In this document: piece after piece, positions 23,152 through 34,208 of the stretch
Numbering within the stretch: position 1 is the stretch's first letter
Layout of the letters: each line of letters starts with the position of its first letter
DNA from: Brachypterus glaber
Lineage: Eukaryota > Arthropoda > Insecta > Coleoptera > Kateretidae
Direction of reading: 5' to 3'
Length of the DNA: 64,000 bases
Assembly: GCA_958510825.1 (NCBI GenBank)
Contig: OY294044.1
Span: 73,420,095 to 73,484,094, forward strand
Translations under genes and position numbers: made by a program
Notes under the pieces: generated by a model
Databases searched by the model: none
Told to the model about the DNA's origin: nothing
What the model saw: the letters and a program-made list of their open reading frames with translations, nothing else

Positions 23152-24350
23152 GCGCACTATGGAACGAACCGGGCCATAGGTTGGACATCGGGTAAAAAAC
23201 AAAAATTCAAAAATAGGGGTTTAAATTTGGTTTTATTATATTTAATCATATTATACATCGAGTGCAGGCAAAATTTTCATGTATAATTAAGGTTAGCCAG
23301 AAAAATTAGCGCTTATATAGATGTCTAAATTATGCCTACGAAAATTTGTAGTCTTTTTTTTTTCTTATCATACAATATAATCTTTTCTTATTAATTGCGT
23401 AATAATAACAACATTAAAGTGTATTATATAAAAAAATAAAATATTATGTACATCTCCTATTTTTTGTTTTATCGAATTTTTTTTAATTTTCCGACATTAA
23501 AATGTTTTTCGTTCCGCAAAGTCCCGCACATTTGTTATTACTACAATATAGTGGACTAAGTAAGGAAAAAATTGATGTAGAGATCAGACCCCAGAAGACC
23601 CCAGAATCCCTTTAATTTAAATTTTTGTGTTAAAAAACAACTAAAAAAAAATTACTTTTTACATAGACTTTTACAGATATTCTTTGTGGTGGATAAATTT
23701 ATTGGGAAATTACGTTTTTATACTATTCACAGCCCATAAGCGTCTGTTCATCCGCCCGTCTGTACGTGCCATGTCACTTTTTTGTGGACAAGATAACTCA
23801 AGAACGAATAATCCGATCGACTTAAAATTTTCAGGAAAAATCAAGTTATATCAGGGGATGATCCCTATTGTTTTTTTTAATAATCCCCCGGATTTTTTTT
23901 GAATTTTTTTTTTCGAAAAAATGTTTTTTTTTTGAAAAAATAATTTTTTTTTAATTCTTTTTTTTTTCGAAATTTTTCGACAATTTTTTCATACTCAAAA
24001 CTTGGATAAATGTTTTACTTTTTCTCGAAAAAGCCAAATTTATTAGCTAAAATTATAATTTTACAAGTTACACACATTTTGCAGATTTTTTCCAAACCGT
24101 ATTAAATACATAGCTAAATATCTTTTTTGTACACTAAATGGTAATTAACCATATAAAAGAAAAATAAATTTAATTTTTTTTAAGTTTTCCAGATTTTCCA
24201 GATTTTCAGATTTTTTCCCAAAAACGAAACCTAGTTAAAATGCTTTGTCGTACCTAAAAATGGCTGCATACCAAATTTTATCAAAATCCCAGTTATCGTT
24301 TTCAAGAAAAGTATGATGTCCGGCTTACGGCCCGGTTCGTCCCATAGTGC
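23152..24350. mobile_element. ~1.2-kb element with ~40-bp inverted ends
   Basis: The left end CGCACTATGGAACGAACCGG..GGACATC is matched in inverse at about 24310-24350 (GATGTCCGGCTTACGG, CCGGTTCGTCCCATAGTGC). The interior holds homopolymer-rich DNA and a partial copy (about 23690-23990) of the dispersed repeat recognised by ACTCAAGAACGAATAATCCG and ATTTTCAGGAAAAATCAAG. It lies next to the Penelope fossil. It is non-coding. Confidence 0.65.
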
Positions 24351-24378
24351 AGAGCTTAAGCGCTATAATAGTATAATA

Positions 24379-25285
24379 CCGTAAAACCTTGCAACTTTGC
24401 CCAGAGCGTACAACTTTACCCACCTGCAAGGTGATATAATTTGTTTTTTCTTTAAACATGGCAATGTAGCAGAAAGGTTTGATGTTAGCAGTTCATTTTC
24501 TAGAAGTGTAAGGACGCGCTCAGAACTTTGATAGCTGCCCTAATGTTGTGCTGTGCTTCAAAATTACGTAAGCAAATATCAGCGATATTTTGACAGTTTT
24601 TAGCACTTAAAGCTAAGGTTTGCTGTGACTTTATTTATTGCAATATTTTAATGACATTTTGACGAGGTATTCCTTTACATATTTTTACCAAAATAGTGAT
24701 ATAATATTTTAGCTTATGTTAAGGGGGCGGCCTTTGCAAAAGAAAAATTAACAAAAACAGGTATTTTTATGTTAAAAACTAGTCCTGTTTTGTGTTATTA
24801 TATTTTTAAGAAGAAACTTGCTCCGTTTTTTAGGTTCAAATTCTATTTAGGAAAGAAGTAATTTATTTTTTATTAGTTTTAAGCTTTAATGTTATGCTAC
24901 ACTTGTCATAGAATGATTTTTTTGTATTTTTGTAGTTTTTTTATTAAAAAAATATGTTACCCACTTTTTATTTTTTTTGTTGCATCCATATACAGTGAAA
25001 AACTTTTTTGAAAACGTATACAGTGGGCATGGATGTACTAACCTTCGTTAAAATTGCTTCACAGTATTTTTTTGTATTGTGGGCAAAGTTGCAATATTTG
25101 GATGCAACTTTGGCCACCCCTTTCTTATTTTTTTTTCTCGTTAAGCAAGAAATTTTACAATTTGACTTGATTAACTTGACACTGGTATCAACCATTTGGC
25201 TTAATTACTTTTAGCGATTTTTTTTTACAAAAATTATATTAGCAAAGAACCACATTTACCTGTGCATAATTGCAAGGTTTTACGG
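24379..25285. mobile_element. 907-bp TA-flanked element, termini CCGTAAAACCTTGCAA
   Basis: The tips CCGTAAAACCTTGCAA and TTGCAAGGTTTTACGG are perfect inverted repeats of 16 bp. Both are flanked by TA (24377-24378 and 25286-25287), as for Tc1/mariner. It sits inside a dispersed repeat: the preceding AGTATAATA and the following GTTTCGTATTTACCAAAACC match the continuous beginning of that repeat at about 35722 and 41880. No transposase is visible. The interior has repeated GGCAAAGTTGCA-like words. A related longer element is at 41055-42594. Confidence 0.8.
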
Positions 25286-26335
25286 TACGTCAGTTTCGTA
25301 TTTACCAAAACCGCCAAAAAAGTCCTAGACAAAAAATTCTTGGTTAAAAATGTGTCATTAAAAAATAAGAAAATTTGAACATCTGTCCTTCCGTCTGTCC
25401 GTCCGTCCGTTCGATGTCACGTTTTTTGTAAACACGATAACTCAAGAACGAATAATCCGATCGACTCGAAATTTTCAGGAAATAGAAACTGAATGAGGAA
25501 GATGCCCAAAAAAAAAGTTATGCGGTTAAAAAAAACTTTAATAAACTTTATTTTTCAAAAGTTCTTTTTTCAAATTTTTCCTTTTCAAAAAGAATAAAAA
25601 TTTTAAATTGTTTTAAAAATTTTTTTTTCGAAAAATTTTTTTTTTAATTTTTTATTCTTTTTATAATTAGTAGGTAAAAATAAAAAAAAAATAAATTAAT
25701 TTTTAAAATTATTATTTTTTTTTTCAAAAAAAAATATTTTTTCAGTATTTTTTTGTATTTAAAAAAAATAAATAAATTTGATTTTTTGTCTTAATAAACC
25801 TATGGCTACAGTAGTAACTGTAGGCCGCCTGCTGGGCAAGTATTATTTTGTTGGCAGCAATATTTTATTTTGCGTTTTAAATAGTTTTCAATTCAATTCA
25901 TATCAATTCAATTTATTTCCTTGTCATAAAAATTACAATAGTTTATATTATATTAGCAATAAAATAATTTATAAAGAAGTGGATCCGCCTAAGCAAAATT
26001 GCTTGATTTGCGGCATCCGCAAGGTATTAAAAAAATATATAAGTAAATAATATGCTAAAAGCTTTTAAGAAAAAAGTTAATTAAACAAGTAAAAAAAAGG
26101 TATAAATTTAGGATATAATTAAAAAAACAAGAAGCACATTCAAAAAAAAAATGTTTAAAAATTATAATAATATTAGTTTCAGAATGAGAGGAAAAGAAAA
26201 AAGAAAAAATATGAGAGATCATTATTAATTTTTAGGTGCTTTATTTGGGAAAATCAATATACATCCACTGTGAATAATATAACGTATATAATGGAATGCG
26301 TAGCGTTTCACATCTTCACGGCTTTTTTATCTTTT
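25286..26335 (+). repeat. Dispersed repeat (GCGTAGCAT family), interrupted copy
   Basis: This copy runs from GTTTCGTATTTACCAAAACC through a GTCTGTCCGTCCGTCCG tract (25392-25410) and CTCAAGAACGAATAATCCGA to the 3' part at about 26250-26335 (TCCACTGTGAATAATATAAC, GAATGCGTAGCG, ATCTTCACGGCTT). Other copies are at about 35720-35970, 41870-42535 and (inverted) 42615-42700 and 55930-56010. A unique insert of about 480 bp occupies its middle. It is non-coding. The class is unknown. Confidence 0.65.
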
Positions 26336-26719
26336 AAATTTAAAGAGTTAGGATTGTATGGTTTTAGCTATCTTTTTAAGTTTGGAGCTATCCATAAATT
26401 ACATCATCTGTTTATTTATAATTTTAGATCTCCTCATTGTGGTATTTCAGTCTACCCCCCTCCCCCTGGTGTTATAACGTATATGTAATAACTTATCCAT
26501 GTTGTACCTTATAACAAATCCGTAAAATAAGTTGTAACCGCTTTATGTTTTAAAAACAGCCATAATGTAATATTATGCAATGTATGCTAGTATAACTTAA
26601 CACTGACCCATATCTACCCCTCCCCCCTGATGAACCAGTGATATTTGTGGACGGACCCTATCTAGCGCAAACTAATCATATACATGGTTATTCAAAAAAA
26701 AGTGCGAGCATTTAACATT
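26336..26719. other. Non-coding stretch
   Basis: Nothing recognised. A C-rich run, ACCCCCCTCCCCC, lies at about 26455-26466 and a similar one at about 26616-26627. Confidence 0.4.
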
Positions 26720-27345
26720 AAAAAATATGAAAAAAGTTCCTATAAAGGTTGGTCCGTAAATGAGCAGTAAGGGAGCTACGAACCTCTAAAAACTGTTTTT
26801 TATTTAATATCTATGGAACCCTGAAACATGCTTTAACATGACAAAGGCTGTCATTTTATGTTATTTTAGTTTGGTTATTTTAACCAGGGACGGGCAAAAT
26901 GGTGGTTTTTTTAACCTAAAATTTTGTATCTGTTGATTTTTGGACACGTTCTCAATAAAATAGGATTCTTTAGTTAAGAATAGATAAAAAGGTACTCTTT
27001 ATGTATAAGTAGAGCCAACCTTTTTAGAGAAAACGGCAATTAAAGAAGCAATTTCACTTTCTGAGCATCCAAAATACGAACTAAAAAATGCGACAATAAA
27101 AATTTTAATACTGCGGAGTTATTCTACATCAAAATTTCTGAAAGAAAGTTCCCATACTCAAATATTCACAAATCGCTCTTAAGGGAGCTAAGGTCCCTTA
27201 AAAAGTGTTATCCTTTAAGAGACTCTTACTTTGAAACTTATTTTCGAACCTAGTGTATAAGAGATTTTTTTCACAGTTTTTAATGTAGAATCACACTGCA
27301 GTATTGATTTTTTTATTGGTGCATTTTTTAGTTTCTATGGGTTTC
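26720..27345. mobile_element. Diverged copy of the ~1.1-kb palindrome family
   Basis: Family words occur in order: AAAAAAGTTCCTATAAAGG, GGGAGCTACG, CCAGGGACGGGCAAAATGG, AAAAAGGTACTCTTTATGTA, GAAGCAATTTCACTTTCTGA, then the inverted arm with GGGAGCTAAGGTCCCTT and AATGTAGAATCACACTGCAG. Both outer tips are missing, so it is an old, truncated copy. It is non-coding. Confidence 0.7.
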
Positions 27346-27814
27346 GTTTTTATTGTTAAGGTACGAAACCCTAAAAATATAATTTATGTAAAATAAATAA
27401 CTACTCATTTAACTTTAATAATTTAAAATATTGAAATTTTATGCTCCCTTTTTCATATTTCTTCAGCCAAACTTTTAATTTAGCGATATTTGGCAATAAT
27501 AATTTAATTACTCTGGCACAAAGGGTGACAAAGTAATTAATTCACGCAGGGACGATCCGAGATTTTTATCGTGGGAAGGTGTGATAGTAAAATTTGTGGA
27601 TTGAAAATTTTGACGAATAAAAAAAAAAGTCACGCTGCCAAAAAAATTTTATGACTAAAAAAAAAATAGTCATCGCCACAAAAAAAATTGCCGACTGACC
27701 TACGATTTTACCGACTCAGTAGTTTCGTGGGGGGCTGTAACAAACAAACACAAAAAGGGGGCCTTACCCTCTACGCTAAAAGTTTTTGATCAAACATTTT
27801 TAAAAATATAATAA
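27346..27814. other. Non-coding stretch
   Basis: AT-rich. Short direct repeats of CGCCACAAAAAAA/TGCCAAAAAAA type occur at about 27630-27690. Nothing else is recognised. Confidence 0.4.
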
Positions 27815-30800
27815 ATTTTTAGGGTAATTTTTTTGGATGATCTGGCACCACGATTTTCTTTTATTCATTGATAATATGGGTTTTGTGGGCAATTTCTGCA
27901 AAAAATTAAAAAAGTCTATCTGTTGCTTCATTTTTTATAGCGAAAGCGAAAAATGTTAACTTAATTGGCATAATCACAGTTCGTCTAAAAAAATTTAACT
28001 AAAATTTCGTTTCTAAAACAGATTCCTATAAATTTACATTTAGTGATCAATTTTGAGTAAAACTAAAAAAAATATGGTGGGGAGTTAATTTTGAGAAAAT
28101 TTTGTTTTGTTTTTTCTTAAACGAGTGTTTGCTTTTATTAAGATTCTGGCGTAAGGAAGCATTTTTGGAAAAAATAGTGTAATTAACAAAGATGTTCCAT
28201 TTTAAATAAGCTTTCATTTGGTCTTCGAATCATTTAAATCGCTTTTTAAATAAAAAAAATATATTTATTTAGATTTGGAAATTTATATTTTTTTACAGTT
28301 TTCCCTGTTTTAGAGTATGCATTTAGGGGGGTTGATCCACCAATATTTGTTTGTTTTGATCCACCACTGCTTATAGGTTTTAAAAAAAGGTAAAAAGCGT
28401 ATTTTATAATGCATGAGAAGAGTAATTAAACTGCCCCGTAAAAAACCCTCCACATGTTTCCCGGACAATGTCTTTTTGAGAGTAATTCTTATGAATTTAA
28501 CGCACTATATCGATTTAGATAATTAATAAAACCATTAAAAGCTTATTCAAAATACAATATTTTTTCATTTACCGCCATGTTACCTTAACTACCTCGTATC
28601 TCCAAAAATTCGATTTTCGGTTTTTTGCACTAATCAATTCTGTACATGATTAGTAATGACCTAAACAAAGTCCTAATTTAAAATTCCAATTAGTTTATAA
28701 GTTATGTGGAACTAATTATCTCGTATCTCCTTTACTACCTAAAATAAATAACTGTAACTACCTCGTATCTCCAATATAAGGCCTAGCAAATAAGGAATTT
28801 CCCGTAGGTGTAAATATCTAAGAAGATAAAACTTTGCATACATATGTATTTGGATGCGGAAAATATATTGATCAAGCAAAAAAAGACCTACCACCCCTCC
28901 ATCTCACCCCCAGTGGTGAAAAATATCCCTTTTATCGTTTTTTTTTCTTAAAATGTTTATAAAATTTATATCTAGGCGGTGGAGTTGGAATTTTCTTATC
29001 GTCAGATTCACTTTCAGCAACTTCAAAAAGTCCAATATACCAATTTTTACGAAAACTACCGTCCGTTCCTCAGGGGGTGAAGTTAGATTTTTTTTATTAT
29101 CAGTTTCGCTTTCAGAAACCTCAAAAACCCCAATATGCCAATTTTCACGAAAACTACCCCCCAACCCTCAGGGGGTGGAGTTTGAAAAATTTTGTTATCA
29201 GATTTAGTTTCGTGAACCCCAAAAACACCCATGTACCAATTTTTACGAAAATATTGAAAAAAATTTAAAATATTTACACCCTCACCCCCGTGGAGCTGAT
29301 TTTTCATCAGATTCAATTTCAGCAACCTTAAAAACGCCTATATGACAATTTTCAAATTTTTATAGAAAAAATGTTTTTTCCCTATTTGCCCCCCTTTCCA
29401 CACCCCAATGTTCACCATAACAATCCCGAGCGAGAACTTCTGGTAAAATACATGTATGCTAAATTTCAAGTGTCTAGCTTAAAGCGTACTTAAGTTATCG
29501 TGCTTACAAGATTTCCTGGACAGACCGACCGACCGACTGACCGATCGACTGACAATTTTTTTTGCTCGAAATTCATTTATATTGATATAAAACGTCATAA
29601 ATCTGAAAAAGACGCAAAAAACAATTTTGAAAATTTTTGCACCAATACAAGGCTTCCCTAACTCCCCCTTAGGGTGGAGTTAGAAAAATTTAATTATCAG
29701 ATTCACTTTTAGCAATCTCAATAACCCCTTTATTCACGAAAATTACCCCTGCCTCCGGGGGAGGGTTGGTACAATTTTCTCCCCCGGGGATGAAGTTGGA
29801 ACTTTTTTATTATGAGATTTAGTTTTAGCTACCTCAAAAACCCCTATATACCAACTTTTACAAAAATATTGTAAACATTTTAAAATATTCACCCCCATGG
29901 GAGAAGTTAGAAAAAAATTATCATCAGATTCAGTTAAAGCAACCTGAAAAACCCCAATATACTATTTTTTACTAAAATATTGTAAATATTTAAAAATTAC
30001 ATGCCTTAAATATTTCACAATTTTTAATTGAGCAACCTCGTATCTCCAGTACACGGTTACGACTTGGAAATAATAGTTACTGTAACTAACTCGTATTTGC
30101 ATAATTCTAATTTTTGACTTACGTAACTAATAATTTTGCAATCTTTTATGTTTGAAGGGTCCACAAGAAATAACTACACTTATATTTGTCTATATTACAA
30201 TAAAAAAAATGAGAATTTTAAAGTTAACCGGTTTTTTGTGTCCCCTGAAAACCTGTGAATTTGGAGATACGAGGTAGTTAAGGTAACACGGCGATATTTA
30301 TGCTAGAATAAAAAAATGTTTGTTTACGAAAAACCAAAGAAAAATATAAATTTCCAAATTTAAATAAATATAACTTTTTTATTTAAAAAGCGATTTAAAT
30401 GATTCGCAAACCAAATGAAAGCCTATTTAAAATGTAAAAACTTTGTTAATTATTATTTTTTTTAAATGCTTCCTTACGCCAGAATCTTAATAAAAGCAAA
30501 CACACTTTTAAGAAAAATAAAAGAAAATCGATTTTCTCAAGAATCCTCCCACGTTTTCTTTTTTTTTGTTAGATTTACTCAAAATAAATTTATACGAATC
30601 TTTTTTGGAAACGAAAATTTTAGTTAATTTTTTTTAGACGAACTGTGATTATGCCAATTAAATTAACATTTTTCTGTATAAAAAACTAAGCAACAAATAG
30701 ATTTTTTTATTTTTTTGCAAAAATTCTGCACAAGATTCTTGTGACAAGACCCATATTATCAATTAATAAAAGAAAATCTTGGTTGCCAGATGATCCAAAA

Positions 30801-30815
30801 AAATTACGTTAATAA
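27815..30815. mobile_element. 3.0-kb foldback, ~550- to 800-bp arms
   Basis: The left arm (about 27815-28620) and right arm (about 30250-30815) are inverted copies. Shared blocks include GATGATCTGGCACCACGATT / AACCAAGATTTTC..CCAGATGATCC, GGCATAATCACAGTTCGTCT, TTCTGGCGTAAGGAAGC and TTAACTACCTCGTATCTCC. The right arm is shorter because the left arm has extra sequence near 28300-28560. The centre contains further CTACCTCGTATCTCC motifs (28740-28770, 30035) and a minisatellite at 28870-29990. No transposase is visible. Confidence 0.8.
28870..29990. repeat. Degenerate minisatellite, ~100- to 115-bp unit
   Basis: Recurring blocks of GGGGGTGAAGTTAG..TTATTATCAG..TTCA..TTCAG..AACCTCAAAAACCCC..ATA..CCAATTTTTACGAAAA occur near 28975, 29075, 29165, 29285, 29665, 29790 and 29905. 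They are interrupted by a spacer (about 29340-29650) carrying a GACCGACCGACCGACTGACC tract and the words GTTATCGTG and TTTTTTTGCTCGAAATTCAT. A related block reappears at about 47620-47860. Overlapping frames of 80-86 codons on both strands are repeat by-products. Confidence 0.75.
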
Positions 30816-31501
30816 TCCACCGTGTATAGCCGTACTTGAGGTAAACTACACAAATACAATGGTTAAAAAAAAGACACAAAAATATATAGATATCTAGATG
30901 TGTAATACATCGTTGAAAAGAACTTTTCGAATAGTCTTAATATATATTTTTTTATTTTTTTTTATTATTATAAACCAAAAAAAAAATATTTACTTCTCCA
31001 CTATCTATGAAAGTACGCATCCAAAACTTTAAAATAAAAATATGGTTGTGACAGCGCGAAAACTTTTTTTCTTGAAAATGTTTCATATCTTGGTCAATTA
31101 TCGTCCGATCTTTAATGTTAATAGCTCATTTTACTCGTGAGGGTATTTACTTTTTGTATATTAATGTAAATAGCAACATTTTTGACGAAACAATGTTCAA
31201 AAACAGCGTCAAAGTTGGAAAAAGTGAAAAAAAAGTCAAAATTTTTGCATTTGCTCGATAAATAAACATAGTTATCGCATAAATTCCACGAAACAGAACA
31301 TATTGTTCGAATGGACTTGCATATGCCGTTTAGTATTATACTACACCAGACCTACAACCTCCACTAGGTCACTTGAAAAGTTCATGCAGTTTTTTTTTGT
31401 AGCACCGTATTATTTATGTTAATATTTTGTATTATTACAAAAATAAATAGATAATAAAATGTATAAACGGATTAAACTATAAACTGCAGTTTAGTATTAT
31501 T
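30816..31501. other. Non-coding stretch downstream of the transporter gene
   Basis: No gene is seen. The sequence is AT-rich. It lies beyond the 3' end of the minus-strand transporter gene. Confidence 0.45.
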
Positions 31502-31616
31502 GGGGACTAGAGATTTTAGGGATTAGGGTTGTTGTGGAGTAGGGATGGTACGAAATAGGGATGCTAGAGAGTAGGGAAATTGGGAGTAGGAAAATTGAGA
31601 GTGGGGATATTTAGGA
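31502..31616 (+). repeat. G-rich degenerate repeat (AGTAGGGA-like)
   Basis: GGG/GGGG runs recur every 5-15 bases (GATTTTAGGGATTAGGGTTG, GGAGTAGGGATGG, GAGAGTAGGGAAATTGGGAG). At least four closely spaced G-runs could allow a G-quadruplex on the plus strand. It lies about 350 bp downstream of the transporter stop codon. The two TTAGGG words are incidental. Confidence 0.55.
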
Positions 31617-31722
31617 ATAAGCAATTGACACTAGGTATGCTAGTCATCCAAACGAAAACCCTAAAAGTTGCCAAGTTAAATTTCATGTTTTTCTTTAAAA
31701 ATTAGATGACTATCATAAGGGG

Positions 31723-31728
31723 TTTATT
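31723..31728 (-). terminator. Candidate poly(A) signal AATAAA of the transporter gene
   Basis: The plus strand reads TTTATT here, giving AATAAA on the minus strand about 220 bp past the TAA stop. It is the nearest canonical signal downstream on that strand in the part inspected. Between the stop and this site, TTAACTAAAAA-like words repeat three times (31908-31945). AATAAA is frequent by chance in such AT-rich DNA. Confidence 0.3.
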
Positions 31729-31947
31729 ATTAAAAGCAATATAGATCTTCCTCTCATCAGATAATTTCTACACAAAAACGTGACATCAGACAGACAGACC
31801 TACGGACGGATAAATAAATTAATAATGATAATAATGATACTATTTAAAATATATAATTTACAAACATGTTAATAAAAAAAATGTATAACAATAAATTTAA
31901 CTGTAAATTTAACTAAAAAAATTAACTAAAAATTTAACTAAAAATAA

Positions 31948-33308
31948 TTACAAGAACATTTTTTTCTGATCATTGTAATCATTAATTGCGCTTGGAGCTG
32001 CTTTTCCCTTTAATATAAACTGTATTTCTTCTAAAGTTTTCCCTTTAGTTTCAGGAATAAAAAATGCAGTAAACAAAGCCGTTAAAAAGCAGCATGTAGA
32101 AAATATATAAAATGGCACATGAACTCCATACGCATCTGACAAAAGCTGATAAATTTGTACTGAAATAAAAGCAAAAAACACATACATAGCATCCGCGAGG
32201 GTCATGCCAATGGCTTTCATTTTAGTAGGAAATAATTCAGCTGTCATAACGATTGGCACCATTCCCATTCCTAATTTGAATACTGCTGCGTAAACCATTA
32301 CGGATGTTATTGGCAACCAACTCACACTTGCTACGTCATAACCGTTATTTTTAAACGTGAAATAAATTGCTATAACTAAAAGGCAAAAACCTGTAAGAAT
32401 GCTAGAGGTAGTAAGTAATACTTTTCGTCCGAACTTATCCATGGAAAATGAAGCAGTAGTAGCTGCACAAAACATGATGCACGCAAAGATGATAGCCGCA
32501 CTGGAAGGGTATATATAATTTGTTCCAGCAGCTTCTAAAATTACATGGAGATTCATTAACATAACACTTATTGAACTAAGGTGCTGACTTCCGTTTAATA
32601 CTGTCATTATAAGTAAAGCTTTTCGATTACTGTCAACTAAAAAGAGATCTTGAGGACGTCCTTTTTCTGTTTTTTGTCTGTTCACAGCCGCTGTTATATC
32701 TTCTAACTCTTTCTCTATATCTTTGTTGGGTCTCAGGCGTAGTAGAGATCGTTTTGCCGCTTCCGGTTGATTTTTTGAGAGTAAATAATATGGAGATTCA
32801 GGCATAAAAGGAAAGATAATTAATTCTATAGTAACTAGTAATGCACCTATTACACATGGGAGGTAAAATGGTACGAAAGGTGTAACAGAATATACTATTA
32901 ATATACCAATTAACATCATAAGGTATATAATACTGGACAGAAATCCTCTGATTTTATGGTCAGCAATTTCAGCTATGTACATTGGAGCCGCGACGAAAGC
33001 CATGTCGCCTGCCATACCCGATAAGAATCTTGCTACAAATAAGTATTCTATCCTGTTAGCCAAAGCTATTGTGATCCAGCAGACTAAAGTTGCACAGGAT
33101 GCGAGGAGTAAAGATTTTTTTCTACCGATTTTGTCCACAAAAAATATGGTGCCAGGAAGACCACAAAACGCTCCTATTAGCATTGAGGTTTCCATCCATT
33201 CTGCTTCGTGTTTTGTTGTTGGTACAGGACTCTCCTTAGATAATAATATTGGTATTACTGGTGCCGTCCAACCATAGTGCATGCCATCTGATATTGCAAC
33301 TAATGTTC
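31948..33308 (-). CDS. Tret1-like MFS sugar (trehalose) transporter, exon 2 (terminal)
   Basis: This exon encodes residues 22 (part) to 474 of a 12-helix sugar transporter of the plasma membrane, expected to carry trehalose or another sugar by facilitated diffusion. The splice acceptor TTTTTTTCAG is at 33318-33309, and the frame continues exon 1 (TCT G | GA ACA) without a shift. Family signatures are in order: DKIGRKK (~80-86), R-x-x-G (~115-119), MYIAEIADHKIRG (~131-143), PESPYYLL (~191-198), DKFGRK (~312-317), GMGMVPIVMTAELFP (~368-382), PETKGKT (~440-446). The stop is TAA at 31948-31950. Length is normal for insect Tret1-like proteins (~470). The helix-7 QQLSG motif is altered to SQHLSS and the usual GPIPW motif to GMVPI, so substrate use may differ. 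The frame's upstream ATG at 33381 lies in intron sequence and is not the true start. Confidence 0.93.
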
Positions 33309-34208
33309 CTGAAAAAAAAAATATTTTTATTTTATATGGTTTCAGAGATATTAAATAAAAGCTACTTTTCAGATGCACCATTAGGAGGATCGTAGCTCCC
33401 TTAAGGAAAGTTCAAGTATTACGTAACGCAAATTTTCATCATTTTGGACCCCCCCTGTAATGCTATTTTTCTATACCATTAACATGGGCGTAACACTCCA
33501 AAATGACCAATATGATGTTACATTAAAAATTAAGTAGTTTGATAATTTATCCAATATATTACGAAAATATTTAGCATATTTAATAACTGTTAGATATATA
33601 CAAAATAAACACCAAGCACAAAATAGTGTATATTTGATATGTTTAGGGGTCACAATAGACGCAGGGTAACAAGGGGAAACATTTCTTTTGAAAGGAAAGG
33701 AGGTCACATGTACACCATTCTCTCATAAAGCTCTTATGGCATTGTTTAAAACATTTTTTGATATATCTAACAGTTATTAAATATTAAGGATTGTCATGAT
33801 AAATGGACCACCCTGTATGTATATTTAGTAACGAGATATTTTGTTTGTGCATATGGTAGAAGTATATCTATCTAGTGGTCTAATTATAATATAATAATCA
33901 ATTATTATTTACTTTTATAACAAAGAGCGAAACTTAAGTTTTTTGCACAGCACGTTGCAGTATCACCGACGATATGATAGTTTACCAATGCGTTACAATG
34001 TGTCATATGATAATTGTAGGAATCGTATAGCGATAAACTATCTTGGAATGTACTATATATGAATAATAATAATAATAGTTATAATTGTTATTAGATAACA
34101 CATTTGGTAGTGAAAATGAGTAACTTATTACCACTGAAAGGAACCACTGTGCTAAAACAGGTCTGCACTTAGGAAAACAAACATTTATTAATTAAAACAC
34201 AATACCTA

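Noticed and set aside
28904..29325. Overlapping 80-86-codon frames on both strands
   Set aside because: They are by-products of the ~105-bp minisatellite.
31515..31530. TTAGGG words as telomeric repeat
   Set aside because: Only two adjacent words in a degenerate G-rich tract; insect telomeres typically use TTAGG in long arrays.
32975..33277. 100-codon plus-strand frame
   Set aside because: It is the antisense shadow of the transporter exon.
33309..33381. ATG at 33381 as the transporter start (477 residues)
   Set aside because: The first 24 codons are intron plus polypyrimidine tract; the acceptor TTTTTTTCAG and the matching exon 1 at 39054-39117 give a standard Tret1-like N-terminus.
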